Position numbers and translations under genes: made by a program
Assembly (NCBI RefSeq): GCF_018882125.1
Contig: NZ_JACVOZ010000002.1
Location: 248,001 to 312,000 of the forward strand
Direction of reading: 5' to 3'
Length of the DNA stretch: 64,000 nucleotides
Source: Polynucleobacter sp. AP-Melu-500A-A1
GTDB taxonomy: Bacteria > Pseudomonadota > Gammaproteobacteria > Burkholderiales > Burkholderiaceae
Part shown: positions 36,874 through 46,267 of the stretch, piece after piece
How positions within the stretch are numbered: the stretch's first letter is position 1
Layout: each line of letters starts with the position of its first letter
The notes under the pieces: model-generated
Databases searched by the model: none
What the model saw: the letters and a program-made list of their open reading frames with translations, nothing else
What the model was told of the DNA's origin: nothing

Positions 36874-38052
36874 ATGAGTAAAGCTAGCTTTCAGTGGGAA
36901 GACCCCCTTCTGCTTGATACCCAATTAACCGAAGAAGAGCGCATGGTTCGTGATGCGGCGGCTGAATATGCCCAAGGTCGTCTGATGCCACGCATTCATG
37001 ATGCCTATCGTAATGAAACCACAGACCCCTCCATCTTTCGTGAAATGGGCGAACTTGGTCTTTTAGGAATCACAATTCCTGAGGAGTATGGTGGCGCCAA
37101 TCTGAATTACGTTTCTTATGGCTTGATTGCAAGAGAAATTGAACGGGTTGATTCTGGTTACCGCTCGATGATGAGCGTGCAATCTTCACTAGTGATGGTC
37201 CCAATCTATGAATTTGGTAGTGAGGCGCAAAAACAAAAATACCTTCCTAAATTAGCCACTGGTGAATGGATTGGTTGCTTTGGTTTAACAGAGCCTAACT
37301 TTGGATCTGATGCAGGCGGCATGATCACTCGCGCCAAGAAAGTTCCAGGCGGATTTTCATTAACTGGCTCAAAGATGTGGATCTCCAACTCTCCTATCGC
37401 CGATGTTTTTGTTGTCTGGGCCAAAAATGATGAAGGCATTATTCGTGGCTACATTCTTGAAAAAGGCATGAAGGGCTTAAGCGCTCCCAAGATTAGCGGC
37501 AAGATGGGTCTGCGCGCTTCTATTACAGGTGAAATCGTGATGGATGAAGTATTCGTGCCAGATGAAAATGAATTCCCTGAGGTCACTGGACTCAAGGGTC
37601 CTTTCACTTGCCTAAATTCTGCTCGCTATGGTATCTCTTGGGGAACCTTAGGTGCTGCTGAATGGTGTTGGCATGCTGCACGCCAATACACTATGGATCG
37701 CAAGCAGTTTGGTAGACCCTTAGCTGCAAACCAACTGATTCAGAAAAAATTAGCAGACATGCAAACAGAAATCGCTATAGCGCTTCAAGGTTGCCTGCGC
37801 TTAGGACGTATGAAGGATGAAGGAATTGCTTCCCCAGAAATTACCTCAATCATGAAGCGAAATTCTTGCGGCAAGTCCTTAGATATTGCCCGTATGGCAC
37901 GAGATATGCATGGTGGTAACGGCATCTCTGATGAGTTCGGCGTTATTCGTCATATGCTTAATCTGGAAGTTGTTAATACCTATGAAGGTACTCACGATAT
38001 CCACGCTCTCATTTTAGGTCGTGCGCAAACGGGTATCCAAGCGTTTAGCTAA
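36874..38052 (+). CDS. gcdH: Glutaryl-CoA dehydrogenase
   Basis: An FAD acyl-CoA dehydrogenase that oxidises and decarboxylates glutaryl-CoA to crotonyl-CoA in lysine and tryptophan breakdown. [19 protein letters not shown] is the flavin/substrate loop. The catalytic Glu is in [22 protein letters not shown]; this C-terminal motif and the N-terminal [14 protein letters not shown] are typical of GcdH rather than of general acyl-CoA dehydrogenases. Electrons would pass to ETF and then ETF-QO encoded nearby. Its stop overlaps the convergent mnmH by four bases. Confidence 0.93.
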   Translation: MSKASFQWEDPLLLDTQLTEEERMVRDAAAEYAQGRLMPRIHDAYRNETTDPSIFREMGELGLLGITIPEEYGGANLNYVSYGLIAREIERVDSGYRSMMSVQSSLVMVPIYEFGSEAQKQKYLPKLATGEWIGCFGLTEPNFGSDAGGMITRAKKVPGGFSLTGSKMWISNSPIADVFVVWAKNDEGIIRGYILEKGMKGLSAPKISGKMGLRASITGEIVMDEVFVPDENEFPEVTGLKGPFTCLNSARYGISWGTLGAAEWCWHAARQYTMDRKQFGRPLAANQLIQKKLADMQTEIAIALQGCLRLGRMKDEGIASPEITSIMKRNSCGKSLDIARMARDMHGGNGISDEFGVIRHMLNLEVVNTYEGTHDIHALILGRAQTGIQAFS

Positions 38053-39131
38053 ATAGCTGAAGTTCCAAGCTCTACTACGATGGCCTTTGCTGCTTTAGCA
38101 AAGGCCTCGTCACTATCACTGTCCAATTCCACAAATTTTTCTGGGCTGTAAGCCGGAAAGTTACGAACAATAGACGACAGATAGGAAGGGTCATAGTGCT
38201 TAAGCAATAGCTCTTCTACTAACTCCGGAAAATTACCTGCATCAATTGCTTCTGACCATTTAGCAATTTGGACTTTTCCATAATGTGCTGTGAGTAGACT
38301 CAGTTTTTGCTTAAAGTTGTCAGTGTCGGTTAAAAAATGATGGTACTCACGAATTAACCAAGATACCCGCGTTTTAGTACTGGAACGCAACTCAATACAT
38401 ACTCCATTACGAATTTTTTCCATCAAGGCATCTGGCACATGCAGACCGCCAACCTTTTTACTTTCTGACTCCACAAAGACATGTTTGCTAGGATCTAAGT
38501 TACGCAGCACATTCCATAACGCGGTCTCAAATCCTTTTTGCGATGGCTGTTCAATATTAGGCTCATTACCTAGAACAGAGCCTCGATGCACAGCTAAGCC
38601 CTCCAGATCTAAAATCTGTGCACCTAGCTTACCAATCTCCTGTAGCGCTCGAGTCTTTCCACTACCCGTCATCCCACAAATGACCTGAAAAGAAAATTGA
38701 TTGGCACTCTGCTCTAAGCCATCAATCACGGTCCGTCTAAAACCTTGATAACCCCCTTCAAGCTGCATTGCCTTCCAGCCAATTCGATTCAGAATATGAG
38801 TAAAGGCGCCACTTCGTTCACCACCTCGCCAGCAATATATTAAGGGGCGCCATTCGCGAGGAAAATCTAGGAAATGATTCTCTAACTGGTTTGCAATGTT
38901 CCGAGAAACCAATGCCGCCCCTAATTTCTTTGCGGCAAAAGGCGACACTTGTTTATAGAGTGTGCCAATTTGTGCTCGCTCTTCATTATTCAGTACAGGG
39001 TAATTTACTGCGCCCGGAATATGATCTAGGGCAAACTCAGCTGGTGATCGCACATCAATGACTAAATCAAAACGATCAAGCTCTGTTAGAAACTGATCTA
39101 ACTTTAGAATATGGGAATTACTAGGCTGCAT
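38049..39131 (-). CDS. mnmH: tRNA 2-selenouridine synthase
   Basis: MnmH (SelU) has an N-terminal rhodanese domain ([20 protein letters not shown], catalytic Cys in [12 protein letters not shown]) and a C-terminal P-loop domain ([18 protein letters not shown]). It replaces sulfur by selenium in wobble 2-thiouridine of tRNA, via a geranylated intermediate. The 360-residue length is normal. It needs selenophosphate from SelD, which is not in the window. The next gene in the same direction is unrelated. Confidence 0.92.
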   Translation of the reverse strand: MQPSNSHILKLDQFLTELDRFDLVIDVRSPAEFALDHIPGAVNYPVLNNEERAQIGTLYKQVSPFAAKKLGAALVSRNIANQLENHFLDFPREWRPLIYCWRGGERSGAFTHILNRIGWKAMQLEGGYQGFRRTVIDGLEQSANQFSFQVICGMTGSGKTRALQEIGKLGAQILDLEGLAVHRGSVLGNEPNIEQPSQKGFETALWNVLRNLDPSKHVFVESESKKVGGLHVPDALMEKIRNGVCIELRSSTKTRVSWLIREYHHFLTDTDNFKQKLSLLTAHYGKVQIAKWSEAIDAGNFPELVEELLLKHYDPSYLSSIVRNFPAYSPEKFVELDSDSDEAFAKAAKAIVVELGTSAI

Positions 39132-39151
39132 GGCACCATATGAGCATTGAA

Positions 39152-39571
39152 CTAGCGCAATTTCTGCAGAATATGTTCAGGCCATGGTGCTGATTTATTG
39201 GTAGTGAGATCAACCCAAACCATGGTGGCACCACCCTCTGCTGCAATGACCTCTGATTCAGTAGTTAAAGACATTGTTGTAAAGATATCTACACTCGATT
39301 TACCAATTGCACCAAGAGCGGTCTTCAAAATGAGTTCGCCCGGGTATGACAATTGCTGATAAAAGTTACAAAAGCCATTAATCATCAGCATCGATTCACG
39401 ACCAGGTGCAACGTCATAGCCTAGCGAAGTAACCCACTCTACTCGAGCCTGCTCCATATACCGAAAGTACACCGTATTATTCACATGCCCGTAGGCATCC
39501 ATATCACCCCATCGAATCGGCATGATCATTTCATGGACAAACTTCTTTTCTTCGGGAATAGAAATGCGCAT
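39152..39571 (-). CDS. 4HBT-type acyl-CoA thioesterase
   Basis: This 139-residue hotdog protein has the YbgC/4-hydroxybenzoyl-CoA thioesterase motif IRWGDMDAYGHVNNTVYFRYMEQAR, with the catalytic Asp and His-Val-Asn. It hydrolyses a short or aromatic acyl-CoA. The substrate is not evident. It lies 9 bases before the end of the DUF442 gene upstream in transcription, so it may be read from the sulfur cluster. Confidence 0.85.
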   Translation of the reverse strand: MRISIPEEKKFVHEMIMPIRWGDMDAYGHVNNTVYFRYMEQARVEWVTSLGYDVAPGRESMLMINGFCNFYQQLSYPGELILKTALGAIGKSSVDIFTTMSLTTESEVIAAEGGATMVWVDLTTNKSAPWPEHILQKLR

Positions 39572-39579
39572 TGAATCTG

Positions 39580-39924
39580 TTAGCTTATTTGTAAGGCCAT
39601 GTAATACAAATTAGTCGAGCGCGCACCTGAGCGACAAAAAGCCAAAATGGGATGGGGCATTGTTTTCAGTAAACGAGCCATCTCCACTACTTGAGCCTGC
39701 GTGATTGCACTGGCCACAACGGGAAGATACACATAATTTAAGCCGAGCTTTTCTGCTTCAGCTTGAATTTCTGCATTGGTAGGTTGATCAGGGCCGCCTT
39801 CTCCATCTGGGCGATTATTAATCACACTCTTATAACCTTGTTCAGCAATAGCGGCCAAATGACTTGGGTCAATTTGACCCAGTGTTCCAAAATGGCTGGT
39901 ATGGCAAGTGATGGGAAGGCTCAT
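39580..39924 (-). CDS. DUF442/TIGR01244 phosphatase-like (Blh N-domain type) protein
   Basis: A 114-residue protein tyrosine phosphatase-like fold with active-site Cx5R: LAFCRSGARSTNLYY. The N-terminal half carries YKSVINNRPDGEGGPDQPT, the standard DUF442 signature. In Blh/CstB-type proteins this domain is fused to a persulfide dioxygenase, and stand-alone copies occur in sulfide-responsive operons. Here it follows the YeeE transporter genes, which supports a role with reactive sulfur. A true phosphatase activity is not implied. Confidence 0.85.
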   Translation of the reverse strand: MSLPITCHTSHFGTLGQIDPSHLAAIAEQGYKSVINNRPDGEGGPDQPTNAEIQAEAEKLGLNYVYLPVVASAITQAQVVEMARLLKTMPHPILAFCRSGARSTNLYYMALQIS

Positions 39925-39970
39925 GAGATCCTCAATTCAAACAATTATTAATAAACAAAAAGATTCTAAA

Positions 39971-40408
39971 TCAGACTTGTTTGCGATGCGCAGTAAAGTA
40001 ACGCTCACAAATAGCCATGCCAGCAAACATAGCAATCACAAAAACCAATGCTTTAAGATGGCCAGCACCAAGAGCCACAATCGCAGGACCCGGACAAAAT
40101 CCTGCAATTCCCCAGCCTGCTCCAAAAATAAAGCTCCCAATCACCAATGGTCTTGAAATATCACGCCTAGTTGGAATATGTAAGGCACCTCCAAAGAAAG
40201 CTTCGCTGCGCTTACCTGCTAAATAGAAACCTGCCAGACCTACAAGGACTGCACCCCCCATTACAAATAATAATGAAGGGTCCCATAAGCCAGCAATGTC
40301 TAAGAAGCTTAATATCTTTTGTGGGTTGCTCATACCGGAAATAATTAAGCCCCATCCAAAAAGAATTCCGATGGCATATTGACTAATCAGGCTAAAGTGT
40401 TTTTTCAT
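39971..40408 (-). CDS. YeeE/YedE half-size transporter (DUF6691 type)
   Basis: This 145-residue membrane protein has four hydrophobic segments and the motif GFCPGPAIVALGAGHLK, the C-terminal half-repeat of the YeeE/YedE fold. The GMSNP motif near residue 25 is typical. Such half-proteins work in pairs, and the partner gene lies just upstream. The family takes up thiosulfate or other sulfur species using conserved Cys, here in GFCPG. Often named PmpB-like. Confidence 0.85.
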   Translation of the reverse strand: MKKHFSLISQYAIGILFGWGLIISGMSNPQKILSFLDIAGLWDPSLLFVMGGAVLVGLAGFYLAGKRSEAFFGGALHIPTRRDISRPLVIGSFIFGAGWGIAGFCPGPAIVALGAGHLKALVFVIAMFAGMAICERYFTAHRKQV

Positions 40409-40415
40409 CGTGTAC

Positions 40416-40847
40416 TCAGATTAGGTGACGAATTATAAAAACCACTAAAAATCCTGCGGTCATAAAGGAGAGGGTTGCCACTAAGGATCTTGGAGATAAG
40501 CGAGAAAGCCCGCAGATGCCATGGCCACTTGTACATCCCGAGCCATACTGAGCACCAAAACCCACTAACAGCCCTGCAATTATCACTGCAACCCATCCAG
40601 CATCTACTTCAATTACCGGCAGGAGGCCAAAAAATAAGGCTGCAAATATTGGCGCGCTTAATAAGCCCAAAGCAAGGCTCAAGCGCCAGGTCCAGTCGCC
40701 CTCTTTGGGATGAAGCAAGCCAGAAACAATACCGCTAATTCCTAAAATACGTCCATGCAATAAGACATAAAGCGCAGCTGCTACACCCAATATCATGCCG
40801 CCAAATAAGGATGGAATGGGCGTAAAAGACAACCAGTCGATTTGCAT
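40416..40847 (-). CDS. YeeE/YedE half-size transporter
   Basis: The partner half, 143 residues, has membrane helices and GFGAQYGSGCTSGHGICGLSRLSPRSLVATLSF, split by me as GSGCTSGHGICGLSR plus SPRSLVATLSF; the Cys of GSGCTSGHG is the sulfur-relay residue. It pairs with the DUF6691 gene 7 bases downstream. Two adjacent half-genes are the normal form of this transporter, not a broken full-length gene. It is often named PmpA-like. Confidence 0.87.
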   Translation of the reverse strand: MQIDWLSFTPIPSLFGGMILGVAAALYVLLHGRILGISGIVSGLLHPKEGDWTWRLSLALGLLSAPIFAALFFGLLPVIEVDAGWVAVIIAGLLVGFGAQYGSGCTSGHGICGLSRLSPRSLVATLSFMTAGFLVVFIIRHLI

Positions 40848-40871
40848 TAATGGAGATCCAATCTAATTAAA

Positions 40872-41993
40872 TTAACTACAGGGATTAGGAGCAAGACGTA
40901 TTTGCAAGTATCGCAATCCAAGATATGCACCAAATATAAATCCTGGCAAGGCCAATAAAGAGCCGAGCGCTAATGTAGAAATTCCACTCAAGCCCTGGCC
41001 AACAGTACAACCCAAAGCAGTAACTCCGCCAAAGCCCATTAGGCTAGCACCTACCAAATGATTTGCAGTATCTTCAGTATTGCGAAATGACTCCCAACGA
41101 AATGATTTAGTCAATAACGCAGTTGCAGCTGATCCCAAGATCATGCCAAGCACCGCAACGATTCCAACCGTCAATATCTTAGAGGTATCGCTATACATCA
41201 TGAGCCAATCTAATGAATAAGCATATGGCGCCACAAAGGAGAGGCTCTCCATGCGCCCCGAATTGGTAACCAGATATACCTCTTCTAAAGTATTGGGATC
41301 CTCTGCAACATAACCCAAGCTACCAGATACCCACCATACAGCGCAAATCGCTACGCCAACACCAAAGCCAGCTATCAGATTCTCAACCGTCCAAAACGAT
41401 TTCTTCGCTAATGCAAAGGCAATAAATGCAAATCCAATGACAAGGCCTAAAGCAAGATGTAAATTTGCTCGAGCAATGCCCAATGGTCCACTCAGGAGAC
41501 TAGGTAAATCTTGAGGTGTATTAAACGCAATAAAAAAGGTGTCTAGCGTGTTGATACGTAAAATGCCTAAAAATCCCCGCATAGTCATGTAGGCACTTAG
41601 ACCTAAGACCAGAAAAACAATAATTGACTTAAGATTGCCGCCACCTATACGCACCAGAGTTTTACTACCGCAGCCAGAAGAAAGCACCATTCCAAACCCA
41701 AACAAAACACTACCTACCAAGGTAGATAGCCAAAGCAATTTATTCCCGGTATAAATACTTTTGAGTGGATCAATGAATCCACAGTAAGACATCAGAGCAA
41801 ATCCGAGGATTGCTACACCGATTGCTAAGAACCATTGCCTTAATCGATCCCAACTAGACATAATAAATATATCTGAAACAGCGCCCATGCTACAAAAACC
41901 GGTTTTCTGCATGATGACACCGAGCGCAAAGGTAATCGCAAAAGTAGCCCAAAGAACAGACTTACTAAGCGATGCAATATCAACAACTTCCAT
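40872..41993 (-). CDS. Full-length YeeE/YedE transporter (SoxT/TsuA-like)
   Basis: This 373-residue protein has about ten membrane segments and both YeeE half-motifs: GFCSMGAVSD near residue 33, SSGCGSKTLVRIGGG near 106 and GCTVGQGLSGIS near 330. The Cys of each lie along the path proposed for thiosulfate in TsuA. In sox clusters such proteins are called SoxT and are linked to import of sulfur compounds. Position directly after the sox genes supports that. Substrate not proven. Confidence 0.85.
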   Translation of the reverse strand: MEVVDIASLSKSVLWATFAITFALGVIMQKTGFCSMGAVSDIFIMSSWDRLRQWFLAIGVAILGFALMSYCGFIDPLKSIYTGNKLLWLSTLVGSVLFGFGMVLSSGCGSKTLVRIGGGNLKSIIVFLVLGLSAYMTMRGFLGILRINTLDTFFIAFNTPQDLPSLLSGPLGIARANLHLALGLVIGFAFIAFALAKKSFWTVENLIAGFGVGVAICAVWWVSGSLGYVAEDPNTLEEVYLVTNSGRMESLSFVAPYAYSLDWLMMYSDTSKILTVGIVAVLGMILGSAATALLTKSFRWESFRNTEDTANHLVGASLMGFGGVTALGCTVGQGLSGISTLALGSLLALPGFIFGAYLGLRYLQIRLAPNPCS

Positions 41994-42014
41994 GATGAAT
42001 AAATTCTAAAAAAA

Positions 42015-42332
42015 TTAAGGTTTAAATTTGTAAAACTGTTGATTCAGATAAGCCACTACATCTGTCTCATCTTCTGGAAATAGATCCAGGCGTAATTCAC
42101 TATTACATAGCCCGACCATCTTTTTTAAATTAGCCACGGATTTAACCTTGCTATCGGAACGCGTATAAATCATGTCGCCATTTCCAAAACCTGTTTTCTT
42201 CGCATGACAGGCATAGCATTTTTGCTGGTCAATATTCTTACCATTGTCCAGATCGGGCGCAGCATTAGCAGGGAGGGCAAACAAACCCCAAAGGACTGCG
42301 ATATAGAGGGAACGAGCAAAAATCATTTTCAT
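42015..42332 (-). CDS. Small periplasmic cytochrome c
   Basis: A 105-residue protein with a signal peptide ending at ANA-AP and one heme site, CYACH, near residue 39. The GNGDMIY and ADDETDVVAYLN-like C-terminal segment (read as EDETDVVAYLNQQF) fit a class I cytochrome. No distal Met is obvious after the heme apart from Met54 and Met72. It probably carries electrons from the sulfur enzymes encoded upstream. It lies 59 bases after the MBL gene. Confidence 0.85.
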   Translation of the reverse strand: MKMIFARSLYIAVLWGLFALPANAAPDLDNGKNIDQQKCYACHAKKTGFGNGDMIYTRSDSKVKSVANLKKMVGLCNSELRLDLFPEDETDVVAYLNQQFYKFKP

Positions 42333-42390
42333 TAAAAATCAAGGATTTAGCATTAATCTTCTATTTTAAAGCCCCAAGGCTAAGTCTGCC

Positions 42391-43368
42391 CTATTCAGCC
42401 TGAATCGAAAGATACACGTTATAGGCATTCATGCGATTAGCAGCCCTAAACAAGGGCATTCCTTCGTATTCAGACCAATCTGACTGTTGGTAGGCCTCCT
42501 CAAAAGGATCTAGGTCAAGGGCTGCTTTAGACATAGACTGCCGAAGATACTTCAGATAGCCCCTAGTAAAAGCAATATCTTGAACCGGCTTCACCGAATA
42601 ATCTCCATGTCCAGGAATCACAACGTCTGGATTTAGGCGCTCAATTTCATTCAAAGCAGCCAACCAACCTTTGCTATCGGCATTACCAACAAAGGGAATT
42701 CGGCCTCGGAACACAAGATCTCCTGCAAAAAGGACTTTTTCTGACGGCACATAGACCATCAAATCCTCGGGAGCGTGGGCAGGACCTACCCGACTAATAA
42801 AGAACTCTATCCCGCCAATATTCAGTTTAAATTGCTTATCTATCCATACGTCTGCAGAAATTAGACTCGTATTAGCATTGACCCATGGAGCGAAGTCAAT
42901 GCGTGAAGCAATCAGGCGCTGTCTTGCCGTTTCGGAAGATAAGTAATTTCTACCCTCTCCTTGCGCATAAATTTTTGCGCCAATTCTTTTAAATTCCTGC
43001 AGACCATAAACATGATCGGCATGATAGTGACTCACAACTACTGCAACCACTTTTTGCGGCGTAATACGAGCAATTTCCCCAATGAGCTTTTTTGCTAATG
43101 TCGGCGAGCCTAGGGCATCAACAACTACCACTCCTTTTGGCGTAACAACAAAGCCTGCATTAGAAATAAAGTTTTGATTGGCGCTACTACCCATTTCAGG
43201 AAATCCTTGAACAAAATAGGTATGAGGGGCTACCTGAATCGGCTTTAGCACAATGGTGTCCGCTGGCATTGAGGTTTGACCATACACGCAGCCAAAAAAG
43301 ATAAAGGATCCCATGAGGATCCCTATAGAAAGCGTTATATCTCTAATATAAAGCTTACAAATATTCAT
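42391..43368 (-). CDS. Metallo-beta-lactamase-fold hydrolase (SoxH-like)
   Basis: A 325-residue exported protein. Zinc ligands are in VVVSHYHADHVYGLQ (HxHxDH), a later GPAHAPEDLMVY, LFAGDLVF and VVIPGHGDYS. The N-terminus is hydrophobic and ends in FFGC, so it could be a lipoprotein, although the lipobox is imperfect. Similar enzymes accompany sox clusters (SoxH) or PQQ-dependent pathways. It is not of the ETHE1 persulfide dioxygenase type by eye. Its substrate is unknown. Confidence 0.8.
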   Translation of the reverse strand: MNICKLYIRDITLSIGILMGSFIFFGCVYGQTSMPADTIVLKPIQVAPHTYFVQGFPEMGSSANQNFISNAGFVVTPKGVVVVDALGSPTLAKKLIGEIARITPQKVVAVVVSHYHADHVYGLQEFKRIGAKIYAQGEGRNYLSSETARQRLIASRIDFAPWVNANTSLISADVWIDKQFKLNIGGIEFFISRVGPAHAPEDLMVYVPSEKVLFAGDLVFRGRIPFVGNADSKGWLAALNEIERLNPDVVIPGHGDYSVKPVQDIAFTRGYLKYLRQSMSKAALDLDPFEEAYQQSDWSEYEGMPLFRAANRMNAYNVYLSIQAE

Positions 43369-43377
43369 TTAAGCAAA

Positions 43378-43830
43378 TTAAGGCTTGATGTAAGCAAAGC
43401 CATCTTTATATTGCAGATCAGCTACTCGTACTACACCAGATGGCGTGAAGTCTGCATCAAGAGTAAATTGATCTTTCTTAAGATTGCGATTTTTTAAGGT
43501 AATTTCACAAACCTCAAACTTCACACCACGCGACTTAAGAGCTCCTACTAGAGGGGCATAGTCCACATTGTTCTTTTTATCCTTTGCACCTTCCATGAGT
43601 AAATCAACGCCATTGGCATGGGTAACAACAATAATCATGGTTTGTGGTGATGTATCTAAGTGATTACGAATATTACGCAGCCCCTTCAAGCCTTGGATCT
43701 CAGCATCATCTATGTGATAAACCACTTTAGTAGAGCCGGATGACTGAGCACTTGCGAATGAGGTAAAACCAATGACAATCATTGCTGTAAATAAGAGGTG
43801 AAGAAGTTTTTTCATCGCTATAGCTTTCAT
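43378..43830 (-). CDS. Exported DsrE/DsrF-like protein
   Basis: A 150-residue protein with signal peptide MKKLLHLLFTAMIVIGFTSFASA-Q. The mature part resembles the DsrE fold: VVYHIDDAEIQGLKGLRNI, then VTHANGVDLLMEGAKD and a Cys in FEVCEITLKNR that could carry sulfur. The ATG at 43830 overlaps the soxB stop (TAATG), suggesting coupling; a second ATG at 43815 is also possible. DsrE proteins pass sulfane sulfur, so a role beside SoxYZ is likely. Confidence 0.82.
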   Translation of the reverse strand: MKAIAMKKLLHLLFTAMIVIGFTSFASAQSSGSTKVVYHIDDAEIQGLKGLRNIRNHLDTSPQTMIIVVTHANGVDLLMEGAKDKKNNVDYAPLVGALKSRGVKFEVCEITLKNRNLKKDQFTLDADFTPSGVVRVADLQYKDGFAYIKP

Positions 43831-45566
43831 TAATTTGAAATTGGAGCCATTCCTGGATTATTACTAACACCTTTAATGATGGGCTCATTAAGCTTAATGG
43901 CTTTAACTACTTTTACGTCACGCAAGTGACGCTCCATTACATCCCAAATAGCTTCGCCTCCAGCATTCTTAGCTTCTTCGCTAACTGGCGCCCAGCCTGC
44001 AACCTTATACGTCTTACTTGCTTCGATAGGTTTACCGTTCAAACGCATATCGGTAATGCGCTTGCCTGCAGTTTGAGCGGGATCGATGGTGTATTGCATC
44101 CCACCTACGCGGACCATATCACCGCCTTGTTGGTAATACGGATCAGGATTAAATAGATTATCCGCAACGTCCTCCAGAATAGTTTTAATCGTCTCGCCCG
44201 TCATATTCGTGACGGTGGTGTATGGATAAGTAATTGCGGTTTGATCCAAGAGGTTTTCACGAGTAATTGCTTGGCCAGGCAATAAACTGGTTCCCCAGCG
44301 AAAGCCTGGGGAGAAAGCAATCTCAGCATTCTTTTGCGCCATCAAACCATCGAGAATGAGTTGATCAAAGCTGCCATTAAAGTTTCCACGACGGTATAAC
44401 AAGCCTTCGGTAGTAGCGAGTTTTTCATTGAGCTTAGCTTCATAAGGAGCCCTGAACTTCGCAATCAGCTTATTCATAGCTGGGTCAGCTGGAATCATGT
44501 TTGAGAATATTGGGAAAAGCTTATAGCGGAAATCAACTGGCTTGCCACCCTTCACATCAAAATCAAGGACACCTAAAAATTTACTATTAGAGCCTGCATT
44601 TGTTACTAGGGTCATACCACCAGCATTTTTTACCTTGACAGGAATAGGAACTCCATCATGCGTATGCCCACCTAGGATGGCATCCAAACCACGCACCCTA
44701 GATGCCATCTTCAAATCGACATCCATGCCATTGTGAGATAGAAGCACAACTACCTTTGCCCCTTTCGATCTCACCTCCTCAATGGTCTTTTGCATACTCT
44801 CTTCCTGAATACCAAAGGTCCAATCTGGCGTGAAATAACGTGGGTTTGCAATCGGCGTATAGGGGAATGCTTGACCAATGATGGCTACTTGAATACCATT
44901 CTGCACCTTCATAACATAAGGATTAAATACCGCATCACCAAAGTCAGCGGTCTTAATATTTTGCGCAATGAAAGAGACCTTACCTTTAAAGTCCCCATTT
45001 ACAATTTCCATCACACGCTTCTCACCAAGCGTCATCTCCCAGTGCGGTGTCATGACATCAACACCTAAAGCGAGTGCAGCGTCAACCATATCCTGGCCAT
45101 TCGTCCATAAAGCTGTGCCAGAGCCCTGCCAGGTATCGCCACCATCAAGCAATAGTGCACCAGGGCGATTTGCTTTCATCTGTTTAATTAACGTCGCCAT
45201 ATGTGCGAAGCCACCCATCTTGCCGTAGTTCTGGGCAGCAGCTACATAATCTAAATAGGTAAAGGCATGTGCATCACGCGTACCCGCTTTAATACCATTG
45301 GCCTTCAGAAAATATTCCCCAACTAAGTGTGGTGTCTTACCTTCTTGTGTCCCGATACCCAAATTAACATTTGGTTCGCGGAAGTAAATTGGCATCAACT
45401 GTGCATGACAGTCCGTGAAATGTAAAAAGTGGACATTACCAAATTTTGGTAAATCATAAAATTTTTGTGCAGTACTTTGTGCATTCACAAAATTCGACTG
45501 CAAACTCAGTCCACCTGCAGAGGCAATGGCTAAAGCCTGAAGAAAATCGCGGCGATTTAAAGACAT
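43830..45566 (-). CDS. soxB: Thiosulfohydrolase SoxB
   Basis: SoxB cleaves the terminal sulfonate from SoxY-bound thiosulfate as sulfate, using two Mn ions. A Tat signal starts SLNRRDFLQALAIASAGGL. The 5'-nucleotidase-type metallophosphoesterase domain shows HFLHFTDCHAQLMPIYFRE, LLLDGGDTWQGSGTALW, VDVMTPHWEMTLG and LLSHNGMDVD. A C-terminal nucleotidase-like domain ends SKTYKVAGWAP. It has the normal length of 578 residues. It sits 49 bases after soxX. Confidence 0.95.
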   Translation of the reverse strand: MSLNRRDFLQALAIASAGGLSLQSNFVNAQSTAQKFYDLPKFGNVHFLHFTDCHAQLMPIYFREPNVNLGIGTQEGKTPHLVGEYFLKANGIKAGTRDAHAFTYLDYVAAAQNYGKMGGFAHMATLIKQMKANRPGALLLDGGDTWQGSGTALWTNGQDMVDAALALGVDVMTPHWEMTLGEKRVMEIVNGDFKGKVSFIAQNIKTADFGDAVFNPYVMKVQNGIQVAIIGQAFPYTPIANPRYFTPDWTFGIQEESMQKTIEEVRSKGAKVVVLLSHNGMDVDLKMASRVRGLDAILGGHTHDGVPIPVKVKNAGGMTLVTNAGSNSKFLGVLDFDVKGGKPVDFRYKLFPIFSNMIPADPAMNKLIAKFRAPYEAKLNEKLATTEGLLYRRGNFNGSFDQLILDGLMAQKNAEIAFSPGFRWGTSLLPGQAITRENLLDQTAITYPYTTVTNMTGETIKTILEDVADNLFNPDPYYQQGGDMVRVGGMQYTIDPAQTAGKRITDMRLNGKPIEASKTYKVAGWAPVSEEAKNAGGEAIWDVMERHLRDVKVVKAIKLNEPIIKGVSNNPGMAPISN

Positions 45567-45615
45567 AGGATTCTTCCCTTATGAAAACAGGCCTATCGGC
45601 CTGTTCTTAAGTGCT

Positions 45616-46254
45616 TTATTGATTTACAGGTGAAGCTGGATCAAGGAGCAAGGCCATTACATCCTGAATTTGCTGCTCATTTAAGAGTTTGAAATGCGCA
45701 AATCTGGGCATATTGCTGCAAGCGTTATATGCCTTAGAGTTATTCACTCGATTCCAGGTGTAGGTAACTACATCATTGGTGTAACCGCGAAGCTTGCCGT
45801 AGTTCCAAAGCGTTGGCCCAATCGTTCCATAAGAAATTTCTTTCTTATCAATTTGGTGACAGTTATAACAACCGCCACCAATAGGTGTAGCTGCAGTATC
45901 AGTCCAAGTTGCACCACGACCACTTTGCGCAATCGCTTCTCCCTTTTTCCAATCCCCGATGTACTTACCATCAGAAGGCTGCTTAATACCATTCATATTT
46001 ATTTTCTGAATCTTTTCACGCATTTTCTCGCCCTGCTTACTAGAGGCAAATACGGGATCAGAACAAAACTTTTGTGTTTCATCTTGATCAATGCGATCTA
46101 GACCCGCAATACCGTCAGCCTTAAACCCATCCTTCATCATCTTATTAAACTTAGGATCATTTTTTTGCTGGGCCATTGCAGAGCCCTGTATCAGGACTGT
46201 GGCTAAGGCTAGGCTTGTAATGGCCAAGAGGGATTTGATGTTCTTCATTTTCAT
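45616..46254 (-). CDS. soxX: Cytochrome c SoxX
   Basis: The small heme subunit of SoxAX, which joins thiosulfate oxidatively to SoxY. A signal peptide ends SAMA-QQ. The heme site is GGCYNCHQIDKKE, followed by GTIGPTLWNYGKLRGY and the axial Met in ACSNMPRFAHFKLL. At 212 residues it has an N-terminal extension (KFNKMMKDGFKADG) also seen in some other SoxX. It lies 13 bases after soxA. Confidence 0.93.
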   Translation of the reverse strand: MKMKNIKSLLAITSLALATVLIQGSAMAQQKNDPKFNKMMKDGFKADGIAGLDRIDQDETQKFCSDPVFASSKQGEKMREKIQKINMNGIKQPSDGKYIGDWKKGEAIAQSGRGATWTDTAATPIGGGCYNCHQIDKKEISYGTIGPTLWNYGKLRGYTNDVVTYTWNRVNNSKAYNACSNMPRFAHFKLLNEQQIQDVMALLLDPASPVNQ

Positions 46255-46267
46255 ATGCTCTTATCCA

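Noticed and set aside
39971..40847. Two half-length YeeE genes as a broken transporter gene
   Set aside because: Adjacent half-size YeeE/YedE proteins are a known normal form, each with its own start and conserved Cys motif.
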